Position numbers and translations under genes: made by a program. Of a stretch of DNA of 64,000 bases, positions 1-8,380 are shown one piece after another. The DNA lies in NCBI GenBank assembly GCA_029246545.1, contig JAQWMX010000005.1, positions 248,001 through 312,000 of the forward strand, read 5' to 3'. The number at the start of each line of letters is the position of its first letter. Positions within the stretch are counted from its first letter, which is position 1. This stretch comes from Gammaproteobacteria bacterium. GTDB taxonomy: Bacteria; Pseudomonadota; Gammaproteobacteria; Pseudomonadales; Pseudohongiellaceae. The notes beneath the pieces were generated by a model, which was not told the DNA's origin, did not search any database, and was given only the letters and a program-made list of their open reading frames with translations.

Positions 1-198
1 ACAGCCAGCCATTACTATTATTCAGGATTTAGTTAAGCGCTGTTGTTTAATCTGAGCTATTTTAGCTGACGGGATACAGTTAATCCCGTTATATCTTTGA
101 GGTATGAGTGAAAGTGACACTGAATACGTAAATTTCAGCAATGGCAAACTTCTTTATCATAATATTCTAGTTTTGCCGAAAATGAGATTGCACTGAAC

Positions 199-222
199 GT
201 CCGCTTACAGAAGAAAGCGGAC
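199..222 (-). terminator. hairpin downstream of the EF-hand/dikinase-like gene
   Basis: An 8-bp perfect stem (GTCCGCTT at 199-206, AAGCGGAC at 215-222) lies about 40 bases past the stop of the minus-strand gene ending at 263. No run of T follows on the minus strand, so intrinsic termination is uncertain and it may only protect a 3' end. A second, smaller stem (ACGGGAT/ATCCCGT, near 69-89) lies further out. Nothing else is evident in positions 1-262. Confidence 0.35.
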
Positions 223-262
223 ATTAACCTCACACCAGTTTAAAAAACATGATGGCCTGATT

Positions 263-2605
263 CTAATAAACCCAGGGTCTTGCTTGTTTAATCGCTAGCA
301 CACCATCAAGAGTGATCTTGAATTCTATTTCCATTGCGAACTCTTCACCGCTTTCAATTTCATAAAGCTCACGAAAACCGTTATGAATACGATTCATGTA
401 ATCACGTAAGCCAACTCTATATTCATCAGTTAATAACAGTTCACCTTGAGTTCGATTAGAGCTGCTAATTTGTCGATCTTTTATTGGCAATACGGAATTT
501 AAAAGAATCTCTTCAGGAATAGATTCTTGGTTAGGATTTGTAACTAGATCTTCACCAGCTTGTACATTAACGTAATAAGTACGCCCTGGATTAACGCCTG
601 TAACTTCGTAAACAATGTCATCACTGACAGCGACTCCATTGGCTGCCTCGTCATCATAATTAGGGTGAACTAAAATCCCCATTGCCGCAGAAAAATGGTC
701 TATCTTATAGAACTCTCTTTCTTCAAAAGCGCGGAAATTCCACAAAGATGCAAAAACCTGTTTTACTGATTTGGCAATGTGGCCTTCGCTAGGACGATGC
801 GTGTAAGAATCATAAAGCCCTGCTCCACTAAAGCCTGGTAGATCTTCATTATTAGTACTGGAGCGTAAACGTATAGGTAATGATTCAGGAAATGAATTCT
901 GCATTTCAGCTAAGGCATTCATCATCCAGGCTGGCATATCACCATCTTCAATACCATCACGCATAATTTCTAGTACGCGTTCTCTTTCATCTGCATCGTC
1001 GTTGAAAGATGGAAGCGCCAGCATACGTTCTACATCGTTATAAAAATTATTGTGCTGCATGAATTCATCGTAAAAATAAAAAGGAATGGCGAAACCATCT
1101 GGTATCGCTTCTGCTGGAAAATCCAAGGTACGTAAGGTCGCAACATTAGCTGCCTTAACGCCAATGTTAATCGAGTCAGTAAAGCCAACATCAGCCAATG
1201 GTCGAATAGTTGTTACCGACAAATCGCGCTCTGGTAGCTGGGGTTCCGTCGGGCGCAAATTGGCATAAAATTCTTCTACTTCGTTTGAGTTCGCTTCACG
1301 GATTTCATAACCATCAGCAGCAACCCGGTAATACACATAGCGCCCTATTAGATTTGAAATTGCCTCTTGTTCTGTAGCATTACGAATATAAGCGTTTGGA
1401 ATGCTATCTTGCACCGCCCGTAAGTTTACATGTGATAATGGCGTTTGGCGAAAGCCCGTAATAATCCCGGCAACATGCGGCATTTCATTCGGCAAACTTT
1501 TATAAAGCACTACATCACGTGAACCAGGCCTTTCATCGAGCTCCATCAAACGCAAAATGCCGAAGCCTTCTGCTTCATTTAAAGGTAAATAGGCGATGTC
1601 AGAAAATTCATCTTCATCTAAAAATACTGACAGATTTCCAGCTGCAAACTGATCACGCTGACTTTCATAAAGATTAAGAGCTGCAGGCATTGGATGATAA
1701 GCAAGTTTATCCGCCAAAATGGGCGCATTATTAATCAGCTCATCATGAGCAGTCTGCAATAAGTCGTATGGGTATCTGTCAAAGGGTTCAAACTCATAGG
1801 TGTATAAACCAGCTTCTCCATTAGGGGCACTTAATAAGGGCCAATAAACTAATACCCCTCGCATTATCCTGCCATCGTTTTCCCCCATGCCATCTCTGGA
1901 ACTCATGCCATAATTACGCATAAAGCTCGAATGGTTGCGATGCCTTAAGGTATTCATAAAATAAGTTGTAGGGTTTCCAGTGTTGGCGCCAGCGATGATG
2001 AATTTCACATATTCCTGATTGATAAGACCAATATCGATTGAGACATCTTCACCCTGATAGGAAAGCCTCTCAAAGGCTTCGCGATTTGGCAAAGCAGCAA
2101 GACCATCTTGAGGATTTATATCTGCTGGGTCGGTAAAGTTAGTAGTTCTGGTATTACCGGAACGCCCTCGGCCAAAACCTCCACCTCCGCCACGCCCACC
2201 AAAACTTGATTCAGGCATTACCAATTCCTGATTAATTAAACTGCCACTATTATCTTTATCTAAAGCCAGTAAACTCCACCCAGCTAAAGCAATTTCTTCT
2301 GCAGATAGCATCCAGTCGCCATCTTGGTCAATTGCACCAAGAATGACATCTTCAGTAAGGCCATTAATAAGGCCTGCATCACCAAGGCCTAACTCATAGC
2401 TATCAAGAATACCGTTATTATTAGTATCCATACCCGACAGTATTGATGGTAATAATTGAATCTCATTCCAACTTAACTCAATGTCACGCTCAGTATTTAA
2501 ACTATTCACTGCGCGGTTCAGCGTAGTAGAGGATTGAGCGAACGAAACTGTACTTGGCAGTAGCAAAGCGACACTAAGAATTATTAAGCTAAAATGTTTC
2601 ATCAT
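263..2605 (-). CDS. exported EF-hand protein with PEP-synthase/PPDK-like dikinase core
   Basis: The protein has 780 residues. It begins with a typical Sec signal peptide (hydrophobic residues 5-20, probable cleavage after SFA/Q near residue 24). Three canonical 12-residue EF-hand loops follow (D60-E71, D93-E104, D116-E127), then a glycine/arginine-rich linker (about 135-150). Further on come a swivel-type segment with a histidine near residue 392 (TPLSHVNLRA, recalling the LSHVxxRA motif of glucan-water dikinases), a KAANVATL motif near 485, and the RLRSSTNNEDLPGFSG signature of PEP synthase/PPDK ATP-grasp domains near 577-592. A dikinase-like phosphotransfer role is inferred from these motifs; the substrate is unknown. 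An ATP-grasp fold with a signal peptide is odd, because ATP is normally absent from the periplasm. It is divergent from argA with about 130 bp between. Confidence 0.7.
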   Translation of the reverse strand: MMKHFSLIILSVALLLPSTVSFAQSSTTLNRAVNSLNTERDIELSWNEIQLLPSILSGMDTNNNGILDSYELGLGDAGLINGLTEDVILGAIDQDGDWMLSAEEIALAGWSLLALDKDNSGSLINQELVMPESSFGGRGGGGGFGRGRSGNTRTTNFTDPADINPQDGLAALPNREAFERLSYQGEDVSIDIGLINQEYVKFIIAGANTGNPTTYFMNTLRHRNHSSFMRNYGMSSRDGMGENDGRIMRGVLVYWPLLSAPNGEAGLYTYEFEPFDRYPYDLLQTAHDELINNAPILADKLAYHPMPAALNLYESQRDQFAAGNLSVFLDEDEFSDIAYLPLNEAEGFGILRLMELDERPGSRDVVLYKSLPNEMPHVAGIITGFRQTPLSHVNLRAVQDSIPNAYIRNATEQEAISNLIGRYVYYRVAADGYEIREANSNEVEEFYANLRPTEPQLPERDLSVTTIRPLADVGFTDSINIGVKAANVATLRTLDFPAEAIPDGFAIPFYFYDEFMQHNNFYNDVERMLALPSFNDDADERERVLEIMRDGIEDGDMPAWMMNALAEMQNSFPESLPIRLRSSTNNEDLPGFSGAGLYDSYTHRPSEGHIAKSVKQVFASLWNFRAFEEREFYKIDHFSAAMGILVHPNYDDEAANGVAVSDDIVYEVTGVNPGRTYYVNVQAGEDLVTNPNQESIPEEILLNSVLPIKDRQISSSNRTQGELLLTDEYRVGLRDYMNRIHNGFRELYEIESGEEFAMEIEFKITLDGVLAIKQARPWVY

Positions 2606-2736
2606 AAGAGTTATCTTAACCTGTAACTTTGCAAACTAACAAACAGCGCTAAGTATCAGAAATACTAGAGAATTTTCCTACTTTTCATGTAGAATAGCCG
2701 CCTTTTTTACTGTTTAACGCAATATGAGCAAATAAG

Positions 2737-4080
2737 TTGTCGGCTGATACTAAAAAATATGTGTCCTGGTTCAGACATTCTTCTCCATATATCAATGCAT
2801 ATAGGAAGAAGGTCTTTGTCATCTTATTGCCTGGAGAAGCCATTGCGCATGAGAACTTCCATAACATTGCGCATGATATGACGTTGTTAAACAGCCTTGG
2901 TGTCAAATTAGTGCTAGTACATGGTGCACGACCACAAATCACTCAAACGCTGAAAGAAGCAGGCCTAAAAGCCAACTTACAAAAAGAACCAAGCGGCAAA
3001 TTCCACAGACAATTACGCGTTACTGACATCGAAAGCCTTACTCATATCAAAAGAGTTGTTGGCCAAATGCGTATAGATATTGAAGCTATGTTTTCCATGG
3101 GGCTAGTTAATTCACCCATGCACGGTGCGGACATTAATATCTGTGGTGGTAATTTTGTTGTGGCTAAGCCTTATGGCGTGCAAAACGGCATTGACTATTC
3201 CCACACTGGTGAAATTCGAAAGGTTAATAGTGAGGCCATACTTGCTCAGTTAGCTGATAACAATATTGTCTTATTGTCTAATCTTGGTTATTCAGCAACT
3301 GGAGAAGTATTTAATCTGGCCGCTGAAGAAGTTGCCGCTGAAACAGCGATTGCTCTTGAAGCTGACAAGCTTCTTATTTATAGCAAAGAATCTGGCATTC
3401 TTGATAAGGATGGCGTATCGATTAACAAGCTAAGCGCCGAACAAGCGCAAAAGCTAATCGAAGAAAAAACAGGGCATAAAGAAAACGATGAAGCACTTAA
3501 GAACCTGCAATTAAGTATAAAAGCTTGCCTGGCTACTGTGTCACGTTCACAAGTTATTTCATATGTAGATGATGGCGCATTACTAACCGAATTATTTACT
3601 CGAGATGGTGTTGGAACTTTAATTACCCAAGAACAATATGAGCAAACTCGTGCAGCTGCTATCGAAGATATTGGTGGCATCATGGATCTAATTCATCCTC
3701 TTGAAATAGAAGGTTCTTTAGTCCACCGTTCGCGAGAAAAGTTAGAAGCTGAAATACAACACTTTGTAGTGATCGAACGAGAAGGCATGATAATCGCCTG
3801 TGCGGCTTTGTTTCCTCACGATAATCAAACTGCTGAATTGGCTTGTATGGCAACTCACAGCGAATATAGAAATAACAGTTATGGCAAAGTTATATTTGAA
3901 TATATAGAAGAAAGTGCGCAAGCCCTCGGGATTAAAAAACTATTTGTTTTAACCACCAAGTCTCCACATTGGTTTTTAGAAAAAGGCTTTATAGAAGGAA
4001 ATGTAGAATCTTTGCCTACTGAAAAGAAAAGTCTTTATAACTATCAAAGAAATTCTAAAGTATTAGAGAAATTAATTTAG
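2737..4080 (+). CDS. argA: amino-acid N-acetyltransferase (N-acetylglutamate synthase)
   Basis: This enzyme acetylates glutamate with acetyl-CoA, the first step of arginine biosynthesis, in the cytoplasm. The 447 residues match the classical ArgA layout. An N-terminal amino-acid-kinase-like domain (VHGARPQI near residue 68, then the allosteric arginine-binding part) is followed by a C-terminal GNAT domain from about residue 300 (ACMATHSEYRNNSYGK is the acyl-CoA loop). The start is a TTG at 2737, chosen because FRHSSPYINAYR then sits where E. coli ArgA has FRHSVPYINTHR. No good ribosome site precedes it. A four-codon ATG-AGC-AAA-TAA mini-frame ends one base before the TTG. In this family the usual control is feedback inhibition by arginine. 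Confidence 0.93.
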   Translation: MSADTKKYVSWFRHSSPYINAYRKKVFVILLPGEAIAHENFHNIAHDMTLLNSLGVKLVLVHGARPQITQTLKEAGLKANLQKEPSGKFHRQLRVTDIESLTHIKRVVGQMRIDIEAMFSMGLVNSPMHGADINICGGNFVVAKPYGVQNGIDYSHTGEIRKVNSEAILAQLADNNIVLLSNLGYSATGEVFNLAAEEVAAETAIALEADKLLIYSKESGILDKDGVSINKLSAEQAQKLIEEKTGHKENDEALKNLQLSIKACLATVSRSQVISYVDDGALLTELFTRDGVGTLITQEQYEQTRAAAIEDIGGIMDLIHPLEIEGSLVHRSREKLEAEIQHFVVIEREGMIIACAALFPHDNQTAELACMATHSEYRNNSYGKVIFEYIEESAQALGIKKLFVLTTKSPHWFLEKGFIEGNVESLPTEKKSLYNYQRNSKVLEKLI

Positions 4081-4140
4081 ATAATTTCACGTTATAATTT
4101 ATGACTCTATAAATTTTAACAGTCTTTAAACGAGACACTA

Positions 4141-4266
4141 TTGAAAGCGTCATGATTAGTGGCAGGGCAAGACAAAAATTAACGAAATAGCGGAGTTTAC
4201 TAAAAAGTAAATGAGCATATTGAGTGAATTTTTAACGTAGCACTGGCAATACGTAATAGCTTTCAA
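4141..4266. repeat. fold-back (MITE-like) element upstream of ilvD
   Basis: The 126-bp segment is bounded by perfect 8-bp inverted repeats (TTGAAAGC at 4141-4148, GCTTTCAA at 4259-4266). The two arms remain similar inward to a central GTTTACT-aaaa-AGTAAAT hairpin near 4195-4212. Aligning one arm with the reverse complement of the other gives an imperfect palindrome of about 55 bases per arm. It encodes nothing and I see no clear target duplication. It ends 16 bases before the ilvD start, so any ilvD promoter or leader must include it or pass through it. The structure is seen directly; its identity as a mobile MITE is inferred. Confidence 0.6.
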
Positions 4267-4282
4267 ACATATAGGAAATATT

Positions 4283-6136
4283 ATGCCTAAATACCGTTCC
4301 CACACATCCACCAAAGGTCGCAACATGGCTGGCGCTCGTGCATTATGGCGCGCTACCGGCATGAAAGATGGAGATTTCAGCAAACCGATAATCGCGATTG
4401 CAAATTCATTTACACAGTTTGTACCTGGGCATGTGCATTTAAAAGATTTAGGTCAGTTGGTTGCACGTGAAATTGAACAATCGGGTGGCGTGGCTAAAGA
4501 ATTTAATACTATTGCTGTGGATGATGGTATTGCGATGGGTCATGACGGCATGTTGTATAGCTTGCCTTCAAGAGAAATCATTGCAGACTCGATTGAGTAC
4601 ATGGTCAATGCACATTGCGCCGATGCCTTAGTATGTATATCCAACTGCGACAAAATCACACCCGGAATGTTGATGGCCTCTCTGCGTTTAAATATCCCAG
4701 TCGTATTTGTTTCTGGTGGCCCGATGGAAGCGGGTAAAACTAAACTAGCTGGTGAAGTGATTAAGCTAGATCTAATTGATGCTATGGTTGCTGCTGTCGA
4801 TGATAACGTCAGTGATGAAGACGCACTTGCCTATGAACGTTCGGCTTGCCCAACTTGCGGCTCTTGTTCTGGCATGTTCACGGCTAACTCCATGAACTGT
4901 TTAACCGAAGCATTAGGTTTAGCCTTACCCGGTAATGGTTCAACCCTAGCTACACATGCTGATCGTGAAAATTTATTCCTGCAAGCTGGTCGTCTAATCG
5001 TTGATCTGGCAAAACGCTATTATGAAAAAGATGATGCTTCAGTATTGCCACGAGAGATTGCTAACTTTAAGGCTTTTGAAAATGCCATGACTCTCGATAT
5101 TGCCATGGGTGGTTCGACCAATACTATTCTACATTTACTAGCAGCAGCTCAAGAAGCAGAACTAGATTTCACTCTAGACGATATTGATCGCTTGTCTCGA
5201 AAAGTGCCCCAACTTTGTAAAGTTGCACCATCAACCCCGCTATATCACATGGAAGATGTTCACCGTGCAGGTGGCATCATGGGAATTTTAGGTGCATTGG
5301 ATCGTGCAGGCTTGCTTAATTCTGAATGCCCTTTGATACATAGCCCTTCTATGAAAGAAGCCCTGCTTAAATGGGATATTAAGAACCAACCAAGCGAAGA
5401 AATTCAAAACTTTTTTATGGCTGGCCCTGCTGGCATTCCAACACAAACGGCTTTTAGTCAATCTACTCGTTGGGATTCTCTGGATGATGATCGTGAAAAT
5501 GGCTGCATCCGAGATATAGAGCATGCCTACAGTACAGAAGGTGGTTTAGCCGTGTTATATGGCAACATCGCCATCAATGGCTGTATCGTAAAAACAGCAG
5601 GCGTGGACGAAAGCATTTTGAAATTTTCCGGACCTGCACGTTTATTCGAAAGCCAAGATTCTGCGGTTAAAGCCATTCTCGATGATCAAATTGTTGCTGG
5701 AGATGTTGTGGTTATCGTTTATGAAGGCCCGAAAGGTGGCCCTGGTATGCAAGAAATGTTGTACCCAACTTCATACTTAAAATCAAAAGGTCTAGGTAAA
5801 GTATGCGCTCTTTTAACTGATGGCCGCTTCTCTGGTGGCACATCTGGTTTATCTATTGGTCACGCCTCACCAGAGGCTGCCGAAGGTGGAGAAATCGGTT
5901 TGGTTAATGAAGGTGATACCGTTGAAATTGATATTCCAAATCGTAGTATCAACCTTGCTATCAGCGCTGATGAATTGGAACAACGTCGTCAAGCTATGAT
6001 AAGCCTCGGTGAAAAAGCCTGGAAGCCAACCGAGAACCGTCCAAGAAAAGTTACTTCTGCACTAAGAGCTTATGCTGCACTCACAACTAGTGCGGATAAA
6101 GGTGCTGTAAGAAACGTTGACCAGGTGGGCGGATAA
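4283..6136 (+). CDS. ilvD: dihydroxy-acid dehydratase
   Basis: IlvD dehydrates 2,3-dihydroxy-isovalerate and the matching methylvalerate to 2-oxo acids, the step before transamination in valine and isoleucine synthesis; it also supplies leucine and pantothenate precursors. The 617 residues equal the usual family length. Cluster and active-site motifs are present: [10 protein letters not shown] near residue 124, [18 protein letters not shown] near 192, GGSTNT near 276, and [10 protein letters not shown] near 515. The cysteines bind a labile Fe-S cluster. ATG at 4283 has an AGGAAA ribosome site 7 bases upstream. The gene stands alone, convergent with folA 33 bp downstream. The folA-thyA-lgt-ptsP-rppH-ilvD neighbourhood is also found in Pseudomonas. 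Confidence 0.97.
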   Translation: MPKYRSHTSTKGRNMAGARALWRATGMKDGDFSKPIIAIANSFTQFVPGHVHLKDLGQLVAREIEQSGGVAKEFNTIAVDDGIAMGHDGMLYSLPSREIIADSIEYMVNAHCADALVCISNCDKITPGMLMASLRLNIPVVFVSGGPMEAGKTKLAGEVIKLDLIDAMVAAVDDNVSDEDALAYERSACPTCGSCSGMFTANSMNCLTEALGLALPGNGSTLATHADRENLFLQAGRLIVDLAKRYYEKDDASVLPREIANFKAFENAMTLDIAMGGSTNTILHLLAAAQEAELDFTLDDIDRLSRKVPQLCKVAPSTPLYHMEDVHRAGGIMGILGALDRAGLLNSECPLIHSPSMKEALLKWDIKNQPSEEIQNFFMAGPAGIPTQTAFSQSTRWDSLDDDRENGCIRDIEHAYSTEGGLAVLYGNIAINGCIVKTAGVDESILKFSGPARLFESQDSAVKAILDDQIVAGDVVVIVYEGPKGGPGMQEMLYPTSYLKSKGLGKVCALLTDGRFSGGTSGLSIGHASPEAAEGGEIGLVNEGDTVEIDIPNRSINLAISADELEQRRQAMISLGEKAWKPTENRPRKVTSALRAYAALTTSADKGAVRNVDQVGG

Positions 6137-6169
6137 TAGAAACTATTCAGAGCGATTCTTTAAAGCTGA

Positions 6170-6673
6170 CTATTTTTTTTCTAACACAGTAAAACTGTAA
6201 TCATAGGGATTTGGTTCAACGGCTTTAAAATTATCTCTGGCAATTTCTTGCCAGTCGTTACGATTAAATTCAGGAAAGTAAGCATCACCCTGCACATCAG
6301 CATGCACTTCAGTGAGATAAAGATACTCAGCTAAAGGTAACGCTTGCGTGTACAGCTCTGCTCCACCAATCACCATGGCCTCTTCGCTGCCATCTATAAC
6401 CGCAATAGAATTACAAAGCTCCATTGCAGCTTTTAAACTGTGAACTACTTTAATCTCATCTGCTTGATAATTTTCATTGCGGGTAATCACAATATTTGTG
6501 CGCCCTGGTAGAGGCCGTCCAATCGATTCAAAAGTCTTACGCCCCATAATAATTGGCTTGCCCATCGTCACGCGTTTGAAGTATTTAAGATCTTCACTAA
6601 GATGCCAGGGTAAATTATTGTTGATACCAATAACGTGGTTCTTTGCCATCGCAACAATGAGTGCCAATTTCAT
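6170..6673 (-). CDS. folA: dihydrofolate reductase
   Basis: This enzyme reduces dihydrofolate to tetrahydrofolate with NADPH, regenerating the cofactor oxidised by thymidylate synthase. The 167 residues carry the expected type I chromosomal DHFR motifs: GINNNLPWHLSEDLKYFK with the catalytic acidic residue, MGRKTFESIGRPLPGR, and VIGGAELYTQAL. A GGAGAG ribosome site precedes the ATG. It lies 11 bases after thyA in the same direction, so the two are probably cotranscribed, which fits their linked chemistry. Nothing suggests an acquired trimethoprim-resistant form. Confidence 0.96.
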   Translation of the reverse strand: MKLALIVAMAKNHVIGINNNLPWHLSEDLKYFKRVTMGKPIIMGRKTFESIGRPLPGRTNIVITRNENYQADEIKVVHSLKAAMELCNSIAVIDGSEEAMVIGGAELYTQALPLAEYLYLTEVHADVQGDAYFPEFNRNDWQEIARDNFKAVEPNPYDYSFTVLEKK

Positions 6674-6684
6674 TCAGCTCTCCA

Positions 6685-7479
6685 TTACACCGCGACCGGT
6701 GCCTTTATGTGAGGGTGGCATTGGTAATTAACAAATTCAAAATCTTCAAATTGATAGTCAAAGAGGGAGCCAGGTTTGCGTAGAATTTTTAATTGCGGCA
6801 AGGGATAAAGTTCACGCGATAATTGTTCTTTAACCTGGTCCATATGGTTTGAATAAATATGCACATCTCCTCCACTCCAAACAAAATCCCCTGGTTCTAG
6901 ATCGCATTGTTGAGCCATCATATAAGTCAATAAGGCATAAGAAGCAATATTGAACGGCACGCCTAAAAATGTATCTGCTGAACGCTGGTATAACTGACAA
7001 GATAACTTCCCATCAGCAACATAAAATTGAAATAAAGAATGACAAGGCGGCAATGCCATTTCATCGACGTAAGTTGGGTTATAGGCAACCACCATATGTC
7101 GTCTTGAATCTGGGTTGGTTTTTATACTATTTATAACTTTACTAATTTGATCAACAGTTTCGCCGTTCTTACCAGGCCAAGCGCGCCATTGCTTACCATA
7201 AACCGGCCCTAGCTCTCCTTCATCATCAGCCCATTCATTCCAAATATTGACCCCATTTTCTTGCAGATATTTAATATTAGTATCACCGTTTAAAAACCAG
7301 AGTAGTTCATAAATAATCGAACGTAAATGTAATTTCTTGGTGGTAACTAAAGGGAATCCCTCTGCCAAATCAAAACGCATTTGATGGCCGAAAACTGATT
7401 GTGTTCCCGTGCCAGTTCTATCAGTTTTAGCTGCGCCTTTATCTAGAATGTGTTGCAACATATCGAGGTATTGCTTCAT
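6685..7479 (-). CDS. thyA: thymidylate synthase
   Basis: ThyA methylates dUMP to dTMP using methylene-tetrahydrofolate, yielding dihydrofolate for FolA. The 264 residues equal the E. coli length. The family hallmarks are clear: TDRTGTGT near residue 20, LWFLNGDTN, the [11 protein letters not shown] loop with the catalytic cysteine near residue 146, [18 protein letters not shown], and the [10 protein letters not shown] dUMP-binding segment. The start overlaps the end of lgt by 4 bases (7476-7479), so lgt, thyA and folA form a translationally linked minus-strand run. Confidence 0.97.
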   Translation of the reverse strand: MKQYLDMLQHILDKGAAKTDRTGTGTQSVFGHQMRFDLAEGFPLVTTKKLHLRSIIYELLWFLNGDTNIKYLQENGVNIWNEWADDEGELGPVYGKQWRAWPGKNGETVDQISKVINSIKTNPDSRRHMVVAYNPTYVDEMALPPCHSLFQFYVADGKLSCQLYQRSADTFLGVPFNIASYALLTYMMAQQCDLEPGDFVWSGGDVHIYSNHMDQVKEQLSRELYPLPQLKILRKPGSLFDYQFEDFEFVNYQCHPHIKAPVAV

Positions 7480-8288
7480 GCCTTTGTCCTGGTATTAGGT
7501 TTGTCAAATGAACTGTTTGTGTACGCAAGTATTACCACCAAGGCGCCAACCACTATCATCGGTAATGATAAAAGCTGCCCTCTGGTAAGCCAACCAAAAG
7601 CCACAAAAACGCCATCATCAGGTTGTCTGAAAAATTCTACAAAACTTCTAAACAAACCATAGCCCATGCAAAACATTCCGCTGACTGCAAATGTCGGTCT
7701 AGGTTTTGCTGAATAAAACCAAATGATTACAAACAAAGTTAAGCCTTCGAGGCCTGCTTGGTATAGTTGTGATGGGTGCCTAACCAAGGCAAGGGGATCT
7801 GTCGGAAACACCATGCCCCATGGCACATCAGTGGCTCTTCCATAAAGTTCAGCGCCAATAAAATTTCCCATCCTACCTGCCGCTAGCCCTATCGGCACCA
7901 AAGGAGCAACGAAATCTAAGACTTTAAACACCGGTTTTTTAGTAAGCCTGCTAAATATGTAAACGGCTGCTATCACGCCTAGGAAGCCGCCATGAAAAGA
8001 CATCCCCCCCTGCCAGACATAAAATAATGAAAGCGGGTCACTGAGTAATGATGAAAAATTATAAAACAGCATGTAGCCAATACGCCCGCCGATGACTACA
8101 CCCATAGCGCCGTAGAAAATTAAATCCCCAACTTGCTCATCGCTCCAAGTTGAGTTTTTTATCGATGCACGTTTTTTTGCCAGAAACCAGGCAGCAGCAA
8201 AACCAATTAGGTACATAATTCCGTACCAGTGAATCTGGAGAGGCCCGAGAGAAATTGCGATAGGATCTATGTTTGGATATTGCAGCAT
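7476..8288 (-). CDS. lgt: prolipoprotein diacylglyceryl transferase
   Basis: Lgt is an inner-membrane enzyme that moves diacylglyceryl from phosphatidylglycerol to the lipobox cysteine of prolipoproteins, the first step in lipoprotein maturation. The 270 residues show about seven hydrophobic segments. Family signatures present are [11 protein letters not shown] near residue 20, [11 protein letters not shown] near 94, the [14 protein letters not shown] loop near 139, and [13 protein letters not shown] near 162. Several proteins in this window with lipoboxes (the FbpA-like protein, the cytochrome at 39 kb, the SnoaL-like protein at 35 kb, the phosphatase at 60 kb) would be its substrates. About 90 bp separate it from ptsP. 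Confidence 0.96.
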   Translation of the reverse strand: MLQYPNIDPIAISLGPLQIHWYGIMYLIGFAAAWFLAKKRASIKNSTWSDEQVGDLIFYGAMGVVIGGRIGYMLFYNFSSLLSDPLSLFYVWQGGMSFHGGFLGVIAAVYIFSRLTKKPVFKVLDFVAPLVPIGLAAGRMGNFIGAELYGRATDVPWGMVFPTDPLALVRHPSQLYQAGLEGLTLFVIIWFYSAKPRPTFAVSGMFCMGYGLFRSFVEFFRQPDDGVFVAFGWLTRGQLLSLPMIVVGALVVILAYTNSSFDKPNTRTKA

Positions 8289-8380
8289 ACAGCGCCGAAG
8301 TATAACTTTTTTTGTAACAGGAATGGAGGATAAAAAACGGGCTAACTATGACCTATCCTATGATTTGATTTATACACTCG

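Noticed and set aside
2724-2735. Four-codon frame ATG-AGC-AAA-TAA just before the argA TTG as an attenuator leader peptide
   Set aside because: It has no arginine codons, no ribosome site and no terminator structure; probably chance.
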